Below, piece by piece: positions 21,480-32,390 of a stretch of 64,000 nt of DNA. Source of the DNA: Megaustenia siamemsis. Its lineage: Eukaryota; Mollusca; Gastropoda; Stylommatophora; Ariophantidae. The stretch spans positions 15,368,307 to 15,432,306 of the forward strand of contig JAVIAB010000160.1 of assembly GCA_032433765.1 (NCBI GenBank). The letters run 5' to 3'. Positions within the stretch are counted from its first letter, which is position 1, and the number at the start of each line of letters is the position of its first letter. The position numbers and the translations under genes are program-made. The notes beneath the pieces are model-generated. The model saw nothing but the letters and a program-made list of their open reading frames with translations, ran no database searches and was not told where the DNA came from.

Positions 21480-22030
21480 TAAACATATAGTACTCCACAA
21501 CTAAACTTAACACACATATAGTACTCTACAACTAAACTTAACTTAACACACATATAGTACTCCACAACTAAACTTAACTTAACACACATACAGTACTCCA
21601 CATCTAAACTTAACTTAACACACATATAGTACTCCACAACTAAACTTAACTTAACACACATATAGTACTCCACAACTAAACTTAACTTAACACACATATA
21701 GTACTCCACAACTAAACTTAACTTAACACACATATAGTACTCCACAACTAAACTTAACTTAACACACATATAGTACTCCACAACTAAACTTAACTTAACA
21801 CACATATAGTACTCCACAACTAAACTTAACTTAACACACATATAGTACTCCACAACTAAACTTAACTTAACACACATATAGTACGCCACAACTAAACTTA
21901 ACTTAACACACATATATTACTCCACAACTAAACTTAACTTAACACACATATAGTACTCCACAACTAAACTTAACTTAACACACATATAGTACTCCACAAC
22001 TAAACTTAACTTAACAGACATATAGTACTC
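21480..22030. repeat. Minisatellite, 36-bp unit
   Basis: About 15 copies of CACACATATAGTACTCCACA plus ACTAAACTTAACTTAA. A 146-residue minus frame built of 12-residue repeats is a by-product of the period. Confidence 0.95.
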
Positions 22031-22195
22031 AACCCCCAACAAATAGGATATCAGCTGAAAGTACATGTGAGTATATTTTACTCAACAGTTAAAAGGGCAT
22101 GAACTATTGGCACATATTCTGCCCTTAGCTAAAATGATATCAACTCAACATATCATATACTACTCCACAACTAAAATATATGAAGTCAACATATG

Positions 22196-22197
<2 letters not shown>

Positions 22198-22249
<52 letters not shown>
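22198..22249. repeat. (TA)n microsatellite
   Basis: About 50 bp of uninterrupted AT dinucleotide. Confidence 0.97.
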
Positions 22250-22250
<1 letters not shown>

Positions 22251-22259
22251 TACACAACA

Positions 22260-23170
22260 GCAAATATGACTTTACCTCAACATATATGTTCCAATCAACA
22301 GCTAATCTGACTTAATCTCAACAGATATGCATTAATCAACAGCTAGACTGGTTTCAACATAACATATATGTACTGCTCAACAGCTAATTGGACATATATG
22401 TTCTACTCAACAGCTAATTCAGCACACATGTTCTACTCAATAGCTAATTGGACACATATGTTCTACTCAACAGCCAATTGGACACATATGTACTACTCAA
22501 CAGCTAATTGGACACATATGTTCTACTCAACAGCTAATTGGACACATATGTTCTACTCAACAGCTAATTGGACACATATGTACTACTCAACAGCTAATTT
22601 GGCACATATGTTCTACTCAACAGCTAATTCAACACCTATGTTCTAGTCAACAGCTAATTCAACACATATGTACTACTCAACAGCTAATTCAACACATATA
22701 TTCTACTCAACAGCTAATTCAACACATATGTACTACTTAACAGCTAATTCAACACATATGTTCTACTCAACAGCTAATTCAACACATATATTCTACTCAA
22801 CAGCTAATTCAACACATATGTACTACTCAACAGCTAATTCAACACATATGTACTACTCAATAGCTAATTCAACACATATGTTCTACTCAACAGCTAATTC
22901 AACACATATGTAGTACTCAACAGCTAATTCAACACATATGTACTACTCAACAGCTAATCCAACACATATGTACTACTCAACAGCTAATTCAACACATATG
23001 TAGTACTCAACAGCTAATTCAACACATATGTACTACTCAAAAAGCTAATTCAACACATATGTATTACTCAACAGCTAATTCAACACATATGTACTACTCA
23101 ACAGCTAATTCAACACATATGTAGTACTCAACAGCCAACTCAAAATATATAAACTACTCAACAGATAACT
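22260..23170. repeat. Minisatellite, 30-bp unit
   Basis: About 29 copies of CTCAACAGCTAATTCAACAC plus ATATGTACTA. Early units have TGGAC instead of CAAC. It ends about 50 bp from the exon at 23220. Confidence 0.95.
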
Positions 23171-23219
23171 CAACACATATACACCTCCACATAGTGGAAC
23201 GAACAAGCAAGAAACTTAC

Positions 23220-23279
23220 AGAATCTCCAGGCAGCCCTTTTTGTCCTGTCGCTCCCGGGTCACCAGGCTCACCTTTGAC
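23220..23279 (-). CDS. Collagen exon with a helix interruption at its 5' end
   Basis: Minus translation starts VKGEPGDPGATGQKG and ends LPGDS: 60 nt, 20 codons. The acceptor is CGTTTTAAAG before GTC and the donor is GTAAGT after TCT. Joined to the previous exon it gives GTSVKG, a Gly-X4-Gly break in the Gly-X-Y register. An alternative AG six bases downstream would shift the frame, so the start at 23279 is preferred. Confidence 0.86.
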
Positions 23280-23489
23280 CTTTAAAACGTCACATTTGTA
23301 TACGGTGATATAGCTCAATGCATCTGTAATTTTACTTATTCTAACTCTAACCATTACACCCACCGCAATCACTCGTCTAAAAGCTCAGTCAAACATACAT
23401 AACTCAACAAATAAATTACTGTTGATACATAATGGAACAAAATCTCATACAAGTGCCTCTGAACATTCCTTCTTTAATTATGGATGCGG

Positions 23490-24117
23490 TAATTGTTAAA
23501 TTTGTTGACAAGTGGAACAATATTAAAACCGGTAAATGAATTTAAATATTTGGGAACTTTGTTAACCTCAGACGGAAGATGTACAAAAGAGGTGAGATGC
23601 AGAATGGCTCAGGCAAAAGCAGCTTTCCAAAAAATGAGGAAGATACAATACAATCCATTTTTGACAATAGAAACAAGAAAAAGAGTTCTTAAATGTTACG
23701 TAGAGCCAGTCTTAACATATGGATGCGAATCACGGACAATATGACAAGAAAATTACTGGAATCTGTAGAAATGTGGTTTTACAGAAGAATGTTGAGAGTA
23801 CCATGGACAGCTAAGAAGAGTAATGAAGTTGTTCTGAGACAGGTCAAAGCAAAAAGAGAGCTAATTTCCAATATTAGGAAGAAACAATCATCATTTTTTG
23901 GCCATGTAATGAGAAGAGAACAACTGGAATATATTGTAACAACTGGAAAAATTGAGGGAAGAAGAGATAGAGTGAATCAAATAGAAAAAATAACAGACAG
24001 CTTAAGAGAATGGCTTGGCAGAAGGTCAACAACAGAAATGATAAATAGCTGCCGAGATCGACAGATGTGGAGAGACATGATCACCTACGCCAGCAGGTCC
24101 GGTACTTGATGATGATG
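23490..24117 (+). mobile_element. LINE-A 3' part, best-preserved copy
   Basis: Plus frames read FKYLGTLLTSDGRCTKEVRC, KRVLKCYVEPVLTYGCESRT, then FYRRMLRVPWTAKKSNEVVL, SSFFGHVMRREQLEYIV and LREWLGRRSTTEM, ending YASRSGT and stop, then (GAT)n. One frameshift lies near 23745. The stop codon is immediately followed by the trinucleotide tail, as in RTE-type elements. Confidence 0.87.
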
Positions 24118-24229
24118 ATTTGTTAAATTAAAGCAAAATGTTAACTTCATATAGCAGATGTACAACAGAGGTGAGGTACTTATTAGCTCAGGTAAAGGAA
24201 GAACTCCAAAGATGTTCTTTCTTCGCAAG
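24118..24229 (+). mobile_element. Short LINE-A scrap
   Basis: GATGTACAACAGAGGTGAGG and TAGCTCAGGTAAAGGAAGA resemble LINE-A at 23578-23630 but are heavily diverged. It lies between a LINE-A tail and the 36-bp array. Confidence 0.55.
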
Positions 24230-25340
24230 TAGTTTAATGTTAGAAATTAATGTCAATGGGGATAAGTAGGTTAATGATGAAATTAATGTCAATGGGGATA
24301 AGTAGTTTAATGATGAAATTAATGTCAATGGGGATAAGTTGTTTAATGATGAAATTAATGTCAATGGGGATAAGTAGTTTAATGATGAAATTAATGTCAA
24401 TGGGGATAAGTTGTTTAATGATGAAATTAATGTCAATGGGGATAAGTAGATTAATGATGAAATTAATGTCAATGGGGATAAGTAGGCTAATGATAGAAAT
24501 AATGACAATGGGGATAAGTAGTTTAATGATGAAATTAATGTCAATGGGGATAAGTAGTTTAATGATGAAATTAATGTCAATGGGGATAAGTAGTTTAATG
24601 ATAGAAATAATGACAATGGGGATAAGTAGGTTAATGATAGAAATAATGACAATGGGGATAAGTAGTTTAATGATATAAATAATGACAATGGGGATAAGTA
24701 GGTTAATGATAGAAATAATGACAATGGGGATAAGTAGGTTAATGATAGAAATAATGACAATGGGGATAAGTAGTTTAATGATAGAAATAATGACAATGGG
24801 GATAAGTAGGTTAATGATAGAAATAATGACAATGGGGATAAGTAGTTTAATGATAGAAATAATGACAATGGGGATAAGTAGTTTAATGATAGAAATAATG
24901 ACAATGGGGATAAGTAGGTTAATGATAGAAATAATGACAATGGGGATAAGTAGTTTAATGATAGAAATAATGACAATGGGGATAAGTAGTTTAATGATGA
25001 AATTAATGTCAATGGGGATAAGTAGTTTAATGATGAAATTAATGTCAATGGGGATAAGTAGTTTAATGATAGAAATAATGACAATGGGGATAAGTAGGTT
25101 AATGATAGAAATAATGGCAATGGGGATAAGTAGGTTAATGATGAAATTAATGGCAATGGGGATAAGTAGGTTAATGATGGAAATAATGGAAGTGGGGACA
25201 GATAGTTTCATGATGAAATTAATGGCAGTGGGGACAAGTAGTTTAATGTTGAAATTAATTTCAATGGGGACAAGTAGGTTAATGATGAAATTAATTTCAA
25301 TGGGGACAAGTAGGTTAATGATGAAATTAATGGCAGTGGT
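24230..25340. repeat. Minisatellite, 36-bp unit, seeded from the LINE-F RNase H segment
   Basis: About 31 copies of GGGGATAAGTAGTTTAATGA plus TGAAATTAATGTCAAT. Read on the plus strand, each unit encodes 12 residues like GISSLMMKLMSM. Right-hand units grade into GTSSLMLKLISM, then VTGSFMMEIMAV, which aligns with MTTSSMTMEVVAV of LINE-F and runs on into LINE-F sequence. Two minus frames (322 and 371 residues) are also open; these are artefacts of the period. Confidence 0.92.
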
Positions 25341-25690
25341 GACAGGTAGTTTCATGATGGAAATAATGGCAGTGAGGAAGGCTTTAAATTGGTTTAATAC
25401 TCAAGAGTGTATTCTTGTGTGTGTGTGTGTGTGTGTGTATGTTTGTGTGTGTGAGTGTGTGTGTGTGTGAGTGTGTGCGCGCGTGCGTTGAGTGACTCAA
25501 TAAAGCTTATCAGCAAAGTAGACGCAGCCCTAAATCGTCGACAATGGCTGGAATCAATACAGAGATCCAAAATCTGCAGTATCACTTTCATGTGTGTCCA
25601 GGGGCATGCTGGTGTTGAGGGCAACGGCAGAGTTGACAGATTGGCCATTTAGGCAATTGTAGCTACTGGACAGCCAATGGATGGAGCAGG
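25320..25690 (+). mobile_element. LINE-F RNase H fragment split by a (TG)n run
   Basis: Plus translation MEIMAVRKALNWFNTQECIL, then a (GT)n run at 25415-25485, then in another frame LSDSIKLISKVDAALNRRQW and VQGHAGVEGNGRVDRLA. It aligns in order with LINE-F at 10220-11020, covering the Glu, Asp and His regions. The microsatellite sits between ILV and LSDS. Confidence 0.85.
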
Positions 25691-25985
25691 TATCATTAAC
25701 AATCTACGAGAGATGGGTAGAAGAAAGGACTTTGACAGAAGTACAAATACATGAGTGCCTAGACTGTGTGAACTGGGAGTGAAGAGAGATATCATTAACA
25801 ATCTGTGAGAGATGGGTTGAACAAAGGACTTTGACAGAAGTACCAATACATGAGTGCCTAGACTGTGTGAACTGGGAGTGAAGAGAGATATCATTAACAA
25901 TCTGTGAGAGATGGGTTGAACAAAGGACTTTGACAGAAGTACCAATACATGAGTGCCTAGACTGTGTGCATTTGGGAGTGAAGAC
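25691..25985. repeat. Tandem repeat, about 99-bp unit, derived from LINE-F coding sequence
   Basis: Nearly three copies of TATCATTAACAATCTGTGAG plus AGATGGGTTGAACAAAGGAC and onwards. Plus translation IINNLREMGRRKDFD and LCELGVKRD corresponds to VINALRDVGRAQDFD and MEMGVKMGT in LINE-F. The unit directly continues the LINE-F fragment at 25320-25690. Confidence 0.85.
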
Positions 25986-26014
25986 CGGTGTTACCAGAAC
26001 AGAGCGATATTCTG

Positions 26015-26180
26015 GGTAAATGAGAGTATATGTCAACCAACACTGAAAGTGCACAGTTGGTTTCTGTGTGAATGAGAGTATATGTCAACCAACACTGAAA
26101 GTGCACAGTTGGTTTCTGTGTGAATGAGAGTATATCTCAACCAACACCGAAAGTGCACAGTTGGTTTCTGTGTGGTGATG
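26015..26180. repeat. Tandem repeat, 52-bp unit, three copies
   Basis: Unit ATGAGAGTATATGTCAACCA plus ACACTGAAAGTGCACAGTTG and GTTTCTGTGTGA, three near-identical copies. Confidence 0.92.
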
Positions 26181-26239
26181 AACCTTTTGAGGAGCGAATC
26201 GTAGCATGTATGGGTGATAATGTTTGTGATGATGATAGT

Positions 26240-26600
26240 AAATTAACAAAACATAACAGAATGTTAAGAATACTATGGGCAAGTTAAATGAGGCATGAGG
26301 TCGTTCTAAAAGAGACTAAAGCAAAATGAGAGATTATTTCCACAGTCAGAAGGAGATAATCACCATTTATGACTGGCATGTTTTGAGAAGTGCAATGCTG
26401 GAGTATGTAGCGACGACATGAACATTTGAGCAAGGAAGAAACAATGAAATGAGGAAAGAAAAGAGGCAAAACAGTTCATGGAAGTGGCTTCGCAGGAACT
26501 CAACAACAGTACTGAGAAAAAGCTGAAGAGAAAGAACGCCAAAAAGCTCATAAGCTGGCAAGCACAATACCTCATGAATATGTCACGGCACGAACAAGGG
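26240..26600 (+). mobile_element. Decayed LINE-A copy
   Basis: It follows LINE-A order with many changes: AGAATGTTAAGAATACTATG, then GTCGTTCTAAAAGAGACTAA, then GGAAGTGGCTTCGCAGGAA. No frame survives. Confidence 0.65.
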
Positions 26601-26604
26601 AAAC

Positions 26605-27075
26605 AACTCAATATCATTATCACCGTCATCAATGACGACCACAATTTATCCCTCTTATTTCAAACATTCAGTTACCGTCAATTACAAACATTCCTAGCCA
26701 GCAATTTACCTTCCTGTCATGGCTATCATGACTAAATAAATACAAATATGTAAACAAAAATATCACTAAAAGTGAAAGTAACATTCTAGAATACAGCCAC
26801 TAAACTGATTACATCAGTATTAGAATAATAACGGACAAGAGTAAATTCATTTACATAGACTACGAGCTTGAACAAAGAATCAAATACCGAAAATTGTATG
26901 AGTTCTTCTTTCACTCTGGTATAATGCTCCCAATGTTTAAAGGGATTGATTTGAATTCTCCAACTTTCCCATAAATAAAGATTTGTCTGACATAACTCTC
27001 TCCCGTCTCGCATTTGCCATCCCAACATCTAATCTCTTTTGTTTGTCTCAGTTAAATACGGTCAACCTATCTTGA
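26605..27075. other. Unassigned intron
   Basis: No repeat shared within the window and no collagen exon found. Confidence 0.4.
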
Positions 27076-27079
27076 ACAG

Positions 27080-27655
27080 CATATTTGGTAGATGTTCAAC
27101 AGAGATGAGATGCAGAATAGCTCAGGCAAAAGGAGACAGTTTCCTCAAAAAATGAGGAAATACTGTGCAATCTATTTTTGACAATAGAAACAAGAAAAAG
27201 AGCTCTTAAATATGATAGGGCCAGTCTTAGCATATGGATGTGAATCATGGACAATAGGACAACAGGCAAGAAAATCACTGGAGGCTGTAGAAATGTTTGT
27301 TTTATAGAAGAATGTTGAGAGTACCATTGGCAGCTAAGAAAAGTAATGAAAACGTTCTGAATGAGGCCAAAGCAAAAAGAGAGCTAATATCCAATATTAG
27401 GAAGAAACAATCATCATTTTTTGGCCATGTTATGAGAAGGGAACAGCTGGAATATATTGCAACAACTTGTAAAATTGAGGGACGAAATGATAGAGGGAAA
27501 CAAAGAGAAAAGATACCAGACAGCTTAAGAGAATGGCTTGGCAGAAGGATTTAAGAGGCAGACCCAGAGTAAGATGGACAGACAACATTATAGAAACGTT
27601 ACAAAGTCGATAGGCAATGAGGCCGCCAAAAAAGGCGAGAACCTGATCATCTTTT
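27080..27655 (+). mobile_element. LINE-A copy joined to another LINE's 3' segment
   Basis: 27080-27553 follows LINE-A (MFYRRMLRVPLAAKKSNENV, SSFFGHVMRREQLEYIATT). At about 27553 it switches to GGCAGACCCAGAGTAAGATG, encoding RGRPRVRWTDNI, the basic tail of a different non-LTR family. The junction may be a template switch or two adjacent insertions. Confidence 0.75.
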
Positions 27656-27855
27656 TTTTATCTCCTTTGAAATTCTAACAAGAGAAAGTGAAGAAATAAA
27701 GAAAGAACTATAAAATGATTGGGTAGAATGAGTTTCAACAAAATATTCAATTGCAGTATTAATTTGATACTCACAAAAATAATACAATTGCTGAAGAAAA
27801 CCAATGAAGAATATATTTATTTTAAAATTCTCATATCTAAGTGTGAAATACTCAC

Positions 27856-27918
27856 AGAGGTCCCTGGAGTTCCCCGTGGTCCAGGTGAACCAGTTGGTCC
27901 CTCACTTCCAGGCTCTCC
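27856..27918 (-). CDS. Collagen exon, seven triplets
   Basis: Minus translation begins GEPGSEGPTGSPG and ends PRGTPGTS: 63 nt, all perfect triplets. The acceptor is TGACATTTTAG before GGA and the donor is GTGAGT after TCT. Its last triplet GTS precedes the VK interruption in the next exon. Confidence 0.91.
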
Positions 27919-28054
27919 CTAAAATGTCAGTTAAACAACATTTATGCCAGTAATTAAACTTTAAATATTTTATCAAAATGTTCAACTTTTGCTCAAAGAC
28001 TTATTTATTTGCAAGTCATAGCTATTTTCTCAACCACCGTTCCGTTATCTTTTT

Positions 28055-28250
28055 ATTGTTTTGTCTCGAGCCGAAGACGGTACATAGGACAGAAGGACTA
28101 GACTCTTCTGTCTGATGATCTTTCAACTGTCAGATCTTGCACAGGACCTGCATTGTGTCTCCCGACACGGCTCTGTTCTGGGCGAGTTGTACAATCTCGA
28201 CTAGGGAGTTAATGACTGCTGTTGTCTCCTTTTAATTTTCTTTTTTAGTG
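28055..28250 (-). mobile_element. LINE-type 3' end with the CGAGCCGAAGACGG tail
   Basis: Plus text TCTCGAGCCGAAGACGGTAC, then ATAGGACAGAA, matches the tail shared by LINE-C and S6. The following sequence (CTCCCGACACGGCTCTGTTC) is a third body type carrying this tail. Confidence 0.55.
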
Positions 28251-28559
28251 TTTCGCTAGTTTTCTCTGTTTTTAAATGTGCAATGCTACAGCCCAGGTGT
28301 AGTTAATCTCCAAGCATTTAATAAATAATGCAACACATTTTACCCAAAAATAATGTAATTACTATCAGTTGTGCGCGAAAGTTCAAAGATGCTCTACATA
28401 ACATATTTTTCCACACAAAATTGGTATTATAAATATGCATTACTTTACTTATTGAATACCTCTCGCAGTTTTAACAAAACATTTTATAAACATATTCATC
28501 TATTGAATTAATAATATATTTTTATATAAATAAATACAGGTATTTTTTATAACAAATGT

Positions 28560-29240
28560 TGAGAGCGGTGTTCTCGTTCGCAGTTCTAGATGAATATTAA
28601 AACAATGATGTGGCAAGAAACCTGGACAAATTTTTAAATCATGAACAAAGTATACATATCTTCCATATGGGATGACTCCGCAGAATAATACACGTCAAAT
28701 GGTAGGACAAAGTGAACAAATTAACAGCCCTGCAACGTGCTAAGACCCTAGCAATCATGTCAATGCCCAGAAGCCGAAGTTTAAGATGGCTGGGGCACGT
28801 CCAGCGAATGGATGAAAAGCTCGTCTCCAAGCAAATACTATATGGTGAACTAATACACGGAAACAAACAAATAGCAGAACTAAACTACGATATAGAGATA
28901 TCTGTAAATCATCTCTAAATGACTTCTCCATCTGTGAAAATGACAGGGAACATCTGGCAAAAGTTCGCACATCATGGAGAGGCTGTATACAAAAATGGTA
29001 TAACATCATTTGAGGCTGCACTATTGCAAACCATTGATGAGAAAAGAGTAATGAAAAAAGATGGGAAACCATGTGGGTCAGTGGGCCTGACTTGTTCATT
29101 ATGTAGCCGTGTGTGTTTGTAAAACATTGGTAGAATTAGCCACGAGAGAAACTGTTCGACAGAAACAAAACCTAGCAAAAAAATACACAATAGCCTTCAC
29201 TAGAACGTCTGCCAAGACGAAAAGGATCATATACTGCACT
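28560..29240 (+). mobile_element. LINE-H C-terminal fragment
   Basis: Plus frames read RSRSLRWLGHVQRMDEKLVS and KQILYGELIHGNKQ, then WQKFAHHGEAVYKNGITSFE and CGSVGLTCSLCSRVC. This is the C-terminus of a common invertebrate non-LTR RT family ending in a CxxC zinc-binding motif. After the stop come GCCACGAGAGAAACTG and ACAGAAACAAAACC, shared with 41790-41840 (reverse) and about 52210. Confidence 0.78.
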
Positions 29241-29334
29241 ATTTGGGTTATGTATTCCAGTATAACAAATTTATATTTATTTTGGTTTAGTAGTCTTGTG
29301 TGGAACAATATTAAAGCAGGTTTACAAACAATAT

Positions 29335-29408
29335 TACATTTCAATATTTGGGAACTTTATTAACCTCAGACGGAAGATATACAACAGAGGTGAGATACAG
29401 AACAGCCC
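29335..29408 (+). mobile_element. LINE-A scrap
   Basis: ATTTGGGAACTTTATTAACC and TCAGACGGAAGATATACAAC match LINE-A at 23549-23590 closely. Confidence 0.8.
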
Positions 29409-29529
29409 CTTCTAAACCGCCTGACAAGCCGGAAAAGGAAATGCGTGTTGCAAGAGAAATATACAATTGAGAGGGAAGTGTGTATCAAAACAGACAAAAC
29501 ATAATTAAACATTGCAAAACTTTTATGGA

Positions 29530-29815
29530 TGATGTATATCATCTTCATCCTCATCATCCTCATCATTATCATCACCATCATCATCACCACCATCACGATT
29601 ATCATCACCATCATCATCATTATCATCACCATCATCACCATTACCATAATCACCATCACCATCATCCCCATCACCCCCATCATCATCATCATCATCACCA
29701 TCATCCCCATCACCATCATCCCCATCACCACCATCGTCATCCTTATCATCACCATCATCCCTATCACCAGCATCATCATCATCACCATTATCATCACCAT
29801 CATTATCTATATTGT
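29530..29815. repeat. (ATC)n-type trinucleotide tract
   Basis: Imperfect CATCATCACCATCACC text over about 285 bp. It opens poly-His, Asp/Gly and Ile/Met frames on both strands, none supported as genes. Confidence 0.97.
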
Positions 29816-29941
29816 ATCTGCTGATGCTCGCCCACATGAACGACATTCTAAAGTTGCTTCCATCTTCCACGTTATGCCCAGTATCTGCAGCAATCAATCC
29901 TTGCTCCTCTGTAGTATATTACACTCACCTCATTATGGGCC

Positions 29942-29945
<4 letters not shown>

Positions 29946-29982
<37 letters not shown>
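29946..29982. repeat. (TC)n microsatellite
   Basis: About 36 bp of CT dinucleotide. Confidence 0.97.
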
Positions 29983-29983
<1 letters not shown>

Positions 29984-30239
29984 CCTGAAATTATGCCCTT
30001 TATAATTCTCTTCTCTTCACCATTATTTCTTTCTCCATAAGGAAATACTTGTAGTTTCCTTTTTTGTATGTTCTTTATGATCCAGTTTTTTTATTTTTAA
30101 ATTCTTGCAAAATTGACATGTTTGTTCTTTTTTCATCCCTGGTATGTGGGTATATTCATACCTGCAACACTTACACTCAAAAGCACTAGTGTGTTTTCCG
30201 TAATAGATCTGTGGATTGTTCACATTTCACAGAGAGATG

Positions 30240-30749
30240 TTGCTTTGGGAAAAATACGTTCTTAAAACACTTAAGTTTTGAGGAAAATGTGTAAAATGGA
30301 GAAAATAGAACCAAATTATGAAGAAAATGTGTAAAATGGAGGAAATAGTACCAAATTATGAGGAAAATTGTGTAAAGTGGAGGAAATAGTACCAAAATAT
30401 GAGGAAAATGTGTAAATTGGAAAAAATAGTACAAAAATATGGGGAACATGTGTAAAATAGTGGAAATAGTACCAAAATATAGGGAAAATGTGTAAAATGG
30501 AATAAATATTACCAAAATATGGGGAAAATGTGTAAAATGGAGGAAATAGTACCAAATTATGAGGAAAATGTGTAAAATGGAACAAATAGTGCCAAAATAT
30601 GAAGAAAATGTGTACAATGGAGTAAACAGTACCAAAATATGGGGGAAATGTGTAAAATGGAATAAATAGTACCAAAATATAGGGAAAATGTGTAAAATGG
30701 AATAAATAGTACCAAAATATGGGGAAAATATGTAAAATGGAATAAATAG
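30240..30749. repeat. Minisatellite, about 40-bp unit
   Basis: About 13 copies of ACCAAAATATGGGGAAAATG plus TGTAAAATGGAATAAATAGT. The last unit leads directly into the 360-bp direct repeat. Confidence 0.93.
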
Positions 30750-31109
30750 TACCAAAATATGGGGAAAATGTGTAAAATGGAAGGAATGGTAAACAAAATA
30801 AAGGGAAAGTGTGTAAAATGGAGGAATCAGAAGGAAAATAGAAATGGGGTGGGATTGTAAGTAAAATAGAGGCAATGATACCAAAATAAGGGGGGGGGGC
30901 ATTTGCAAAAATGGAGGAAACAGTACCCAAATGAGTAAAACGTATGTAAAATAGAGGGAATCGTACCAAAACTGAGGCACTGCTGTGTCATTAGAAAAAA
31001 GACTTCAAGAATAGAATGACCCAAAATGAGAGGGAGAATATGAATAGATGAGTGGGTGGGATGATGAAAGAACGGAAAAATGTGCCCAATATGAAATTAA
31101 TGGGTGGCT
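30750..31109. repeat. Left 360-bp direct repeat flanking LINE-D
   Basis: Identical to 31666-32025 except for A at 30889 versus G at 31805. It begins TACCAAAATATGGGG and ends AAATTAATGGGTGGCT. Confidence 0.95.
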
Positions 31110-31665
31110 TCTTCTACCTTTTAGCTCCCAGTGGAGCATAGGTCTTCAACAAACACTTTCCAAGTCGTTCTGTTTTTTGCAATTCTTTTAAGATCATTCC
31201 ATGTCTTCCCCATCATCTTCATCTCTGCTTCAATCTGTCTTCTCCAAGAATTCCTTGGTCTTCCTCTTTGTCTTTTCCCCTGGGGATTCCAAAAAAGGGC
31301 CTGTTGTGTAATACTCTCAGTTGGTTTCCGTAGTGTGTGTCCTATCCATCGCCATCGTCTTCGCTGTATTTCTTTATCCACTGGTATTTGACCGGTACAT
31401 TTCCATAATTCCACGTTTGTGACTTTGTCCTGCCATTTCCATCCCTTTATTCTGCGCAAGCATCCATTAATGAAAGTCTGTACCTTCGTGATTGTCAATT
31501 TTGTTATTCTCCATGTTTCACAGCCATATAATAGAACCGACTTAACATTGGAGTTGAAAATTTGTATTTTGGTATTTAGCCTAATTTCTTTGGATTTCCA
31601 TATGTTTCCCAGTGCAATGAAAGCTCCTCTTGCTTTTGATATCCTTATTTTGGTATCGTTTTCTG
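31110..31665 (-). mobile_element. LINE-D fragment between 360-bp direct repeats
   Basis: Minus translation over 31121-31665 reads ALGNIWKSKEIRLNTKIQIF, LLYGCETWRITKLTITKVQT, WIGHTLRKPTESITQQALFW and GKRQRGRPRNSWRRQIEAEM, ending DLCSTGS and stop. This is the RT thumb and C-terminus of a non-LTR element, with an unbroken frame from the 5' truncation point to the stop. The open frame reported upstream to 31885 is only read-through into the right direct repeat. Confidence 0.88.
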
Positions 31666-32025
31666 TACCAAAATATGGGGAAAATGTGTAAAATGGAAGG
31701 AATGGTAAACAAAATAAAGGGAAAGTGTGTAAAATGGAGGAATCAGAAGGAAAATAGAAATGGGGTGGGATTGTAAGTAAAATAGAGGCAATGATACCAA
31801 AATAGGGGGGGGGGGCATTTGCAAAAATGGAGGAAACAGTACCCAAATGAGTAAAACGTATGTAAAATAGAGGGAATCGTACCAAAACTGAGGCACTGCT
31901 GTGTCATTAGAAAAAAGACTTCAAGAATAGAATGACCCAAAATGAGAGGGAGAATATGAATAGATGAGTGGGTGGGATGATGAAAGAACGGAAAAATGTG
32001 CCCAATATGAAATTAATGGGTGGCT
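31666..32025. repeat. Right 360-bp direct repeat flanking LINE-D
   Basis: Same length as 30750-31109 with one substitution. It is followed by ACATCATGGAAAATTAATGA, which starts a short minisatellite. Confidence 0.95.
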
Positions 32026-32130
32026 ACATCATGGAAAATTAATGAGTGACTACATGATGGAAAATTAATGAGTGACTACATGATGGAAAATTAATGAGTG
32101 ACTACATGATGGAAAATTAATGAGTGACTG
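32026..32130. repeat. Minisatellite, 26-bp unit, four copies
   Basis: Unit ACATGATGGAAAATTAATGA plus GTGACT. Confidence 0.92.
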
Positions 32131-32390
32131 TTAGAAAGTTTTGAAATAAAGAAAATGTGAGAAAAGATAATTAAAAGGTGCAATAAACAGTTGCAGAGAT
32201 TATGTAATGTGACAATGAGTTCCAAAGATAAATGAAAACAAGCGTCAAATACAGAAGAACAAGTGTAATAAAGGAGACAAGGGGTGTGAAAGTGACTTGT
32301 GATGGTGCCAGAAACGAAATTGCAAACTGGCTTTGCATTTAGTGCTCGTCATAGATAAGCATCTCGTTTGTAGCAACAATAGCTGTAGTT

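Noticed and set aside
22260..23170. Regular 30-bp repeats resembling a CRISPR array
   Set aside because: No unique spacers separate the units. It is a head-to-tail minisatellite in a eukaryotic intron.
29366..30005. Poly-His, Asp/Gly-rich and Ile-rich frames
   Set aside because: Frames of an (ATC)n tract on both strands, no independent coding evidence.
31121..31885. A 254-residue frame as a single protein
   Set aside because: The first 70 or so residues come from the 360-bp direct repeat and only the rest is LINE-D. The fusion is incidental.
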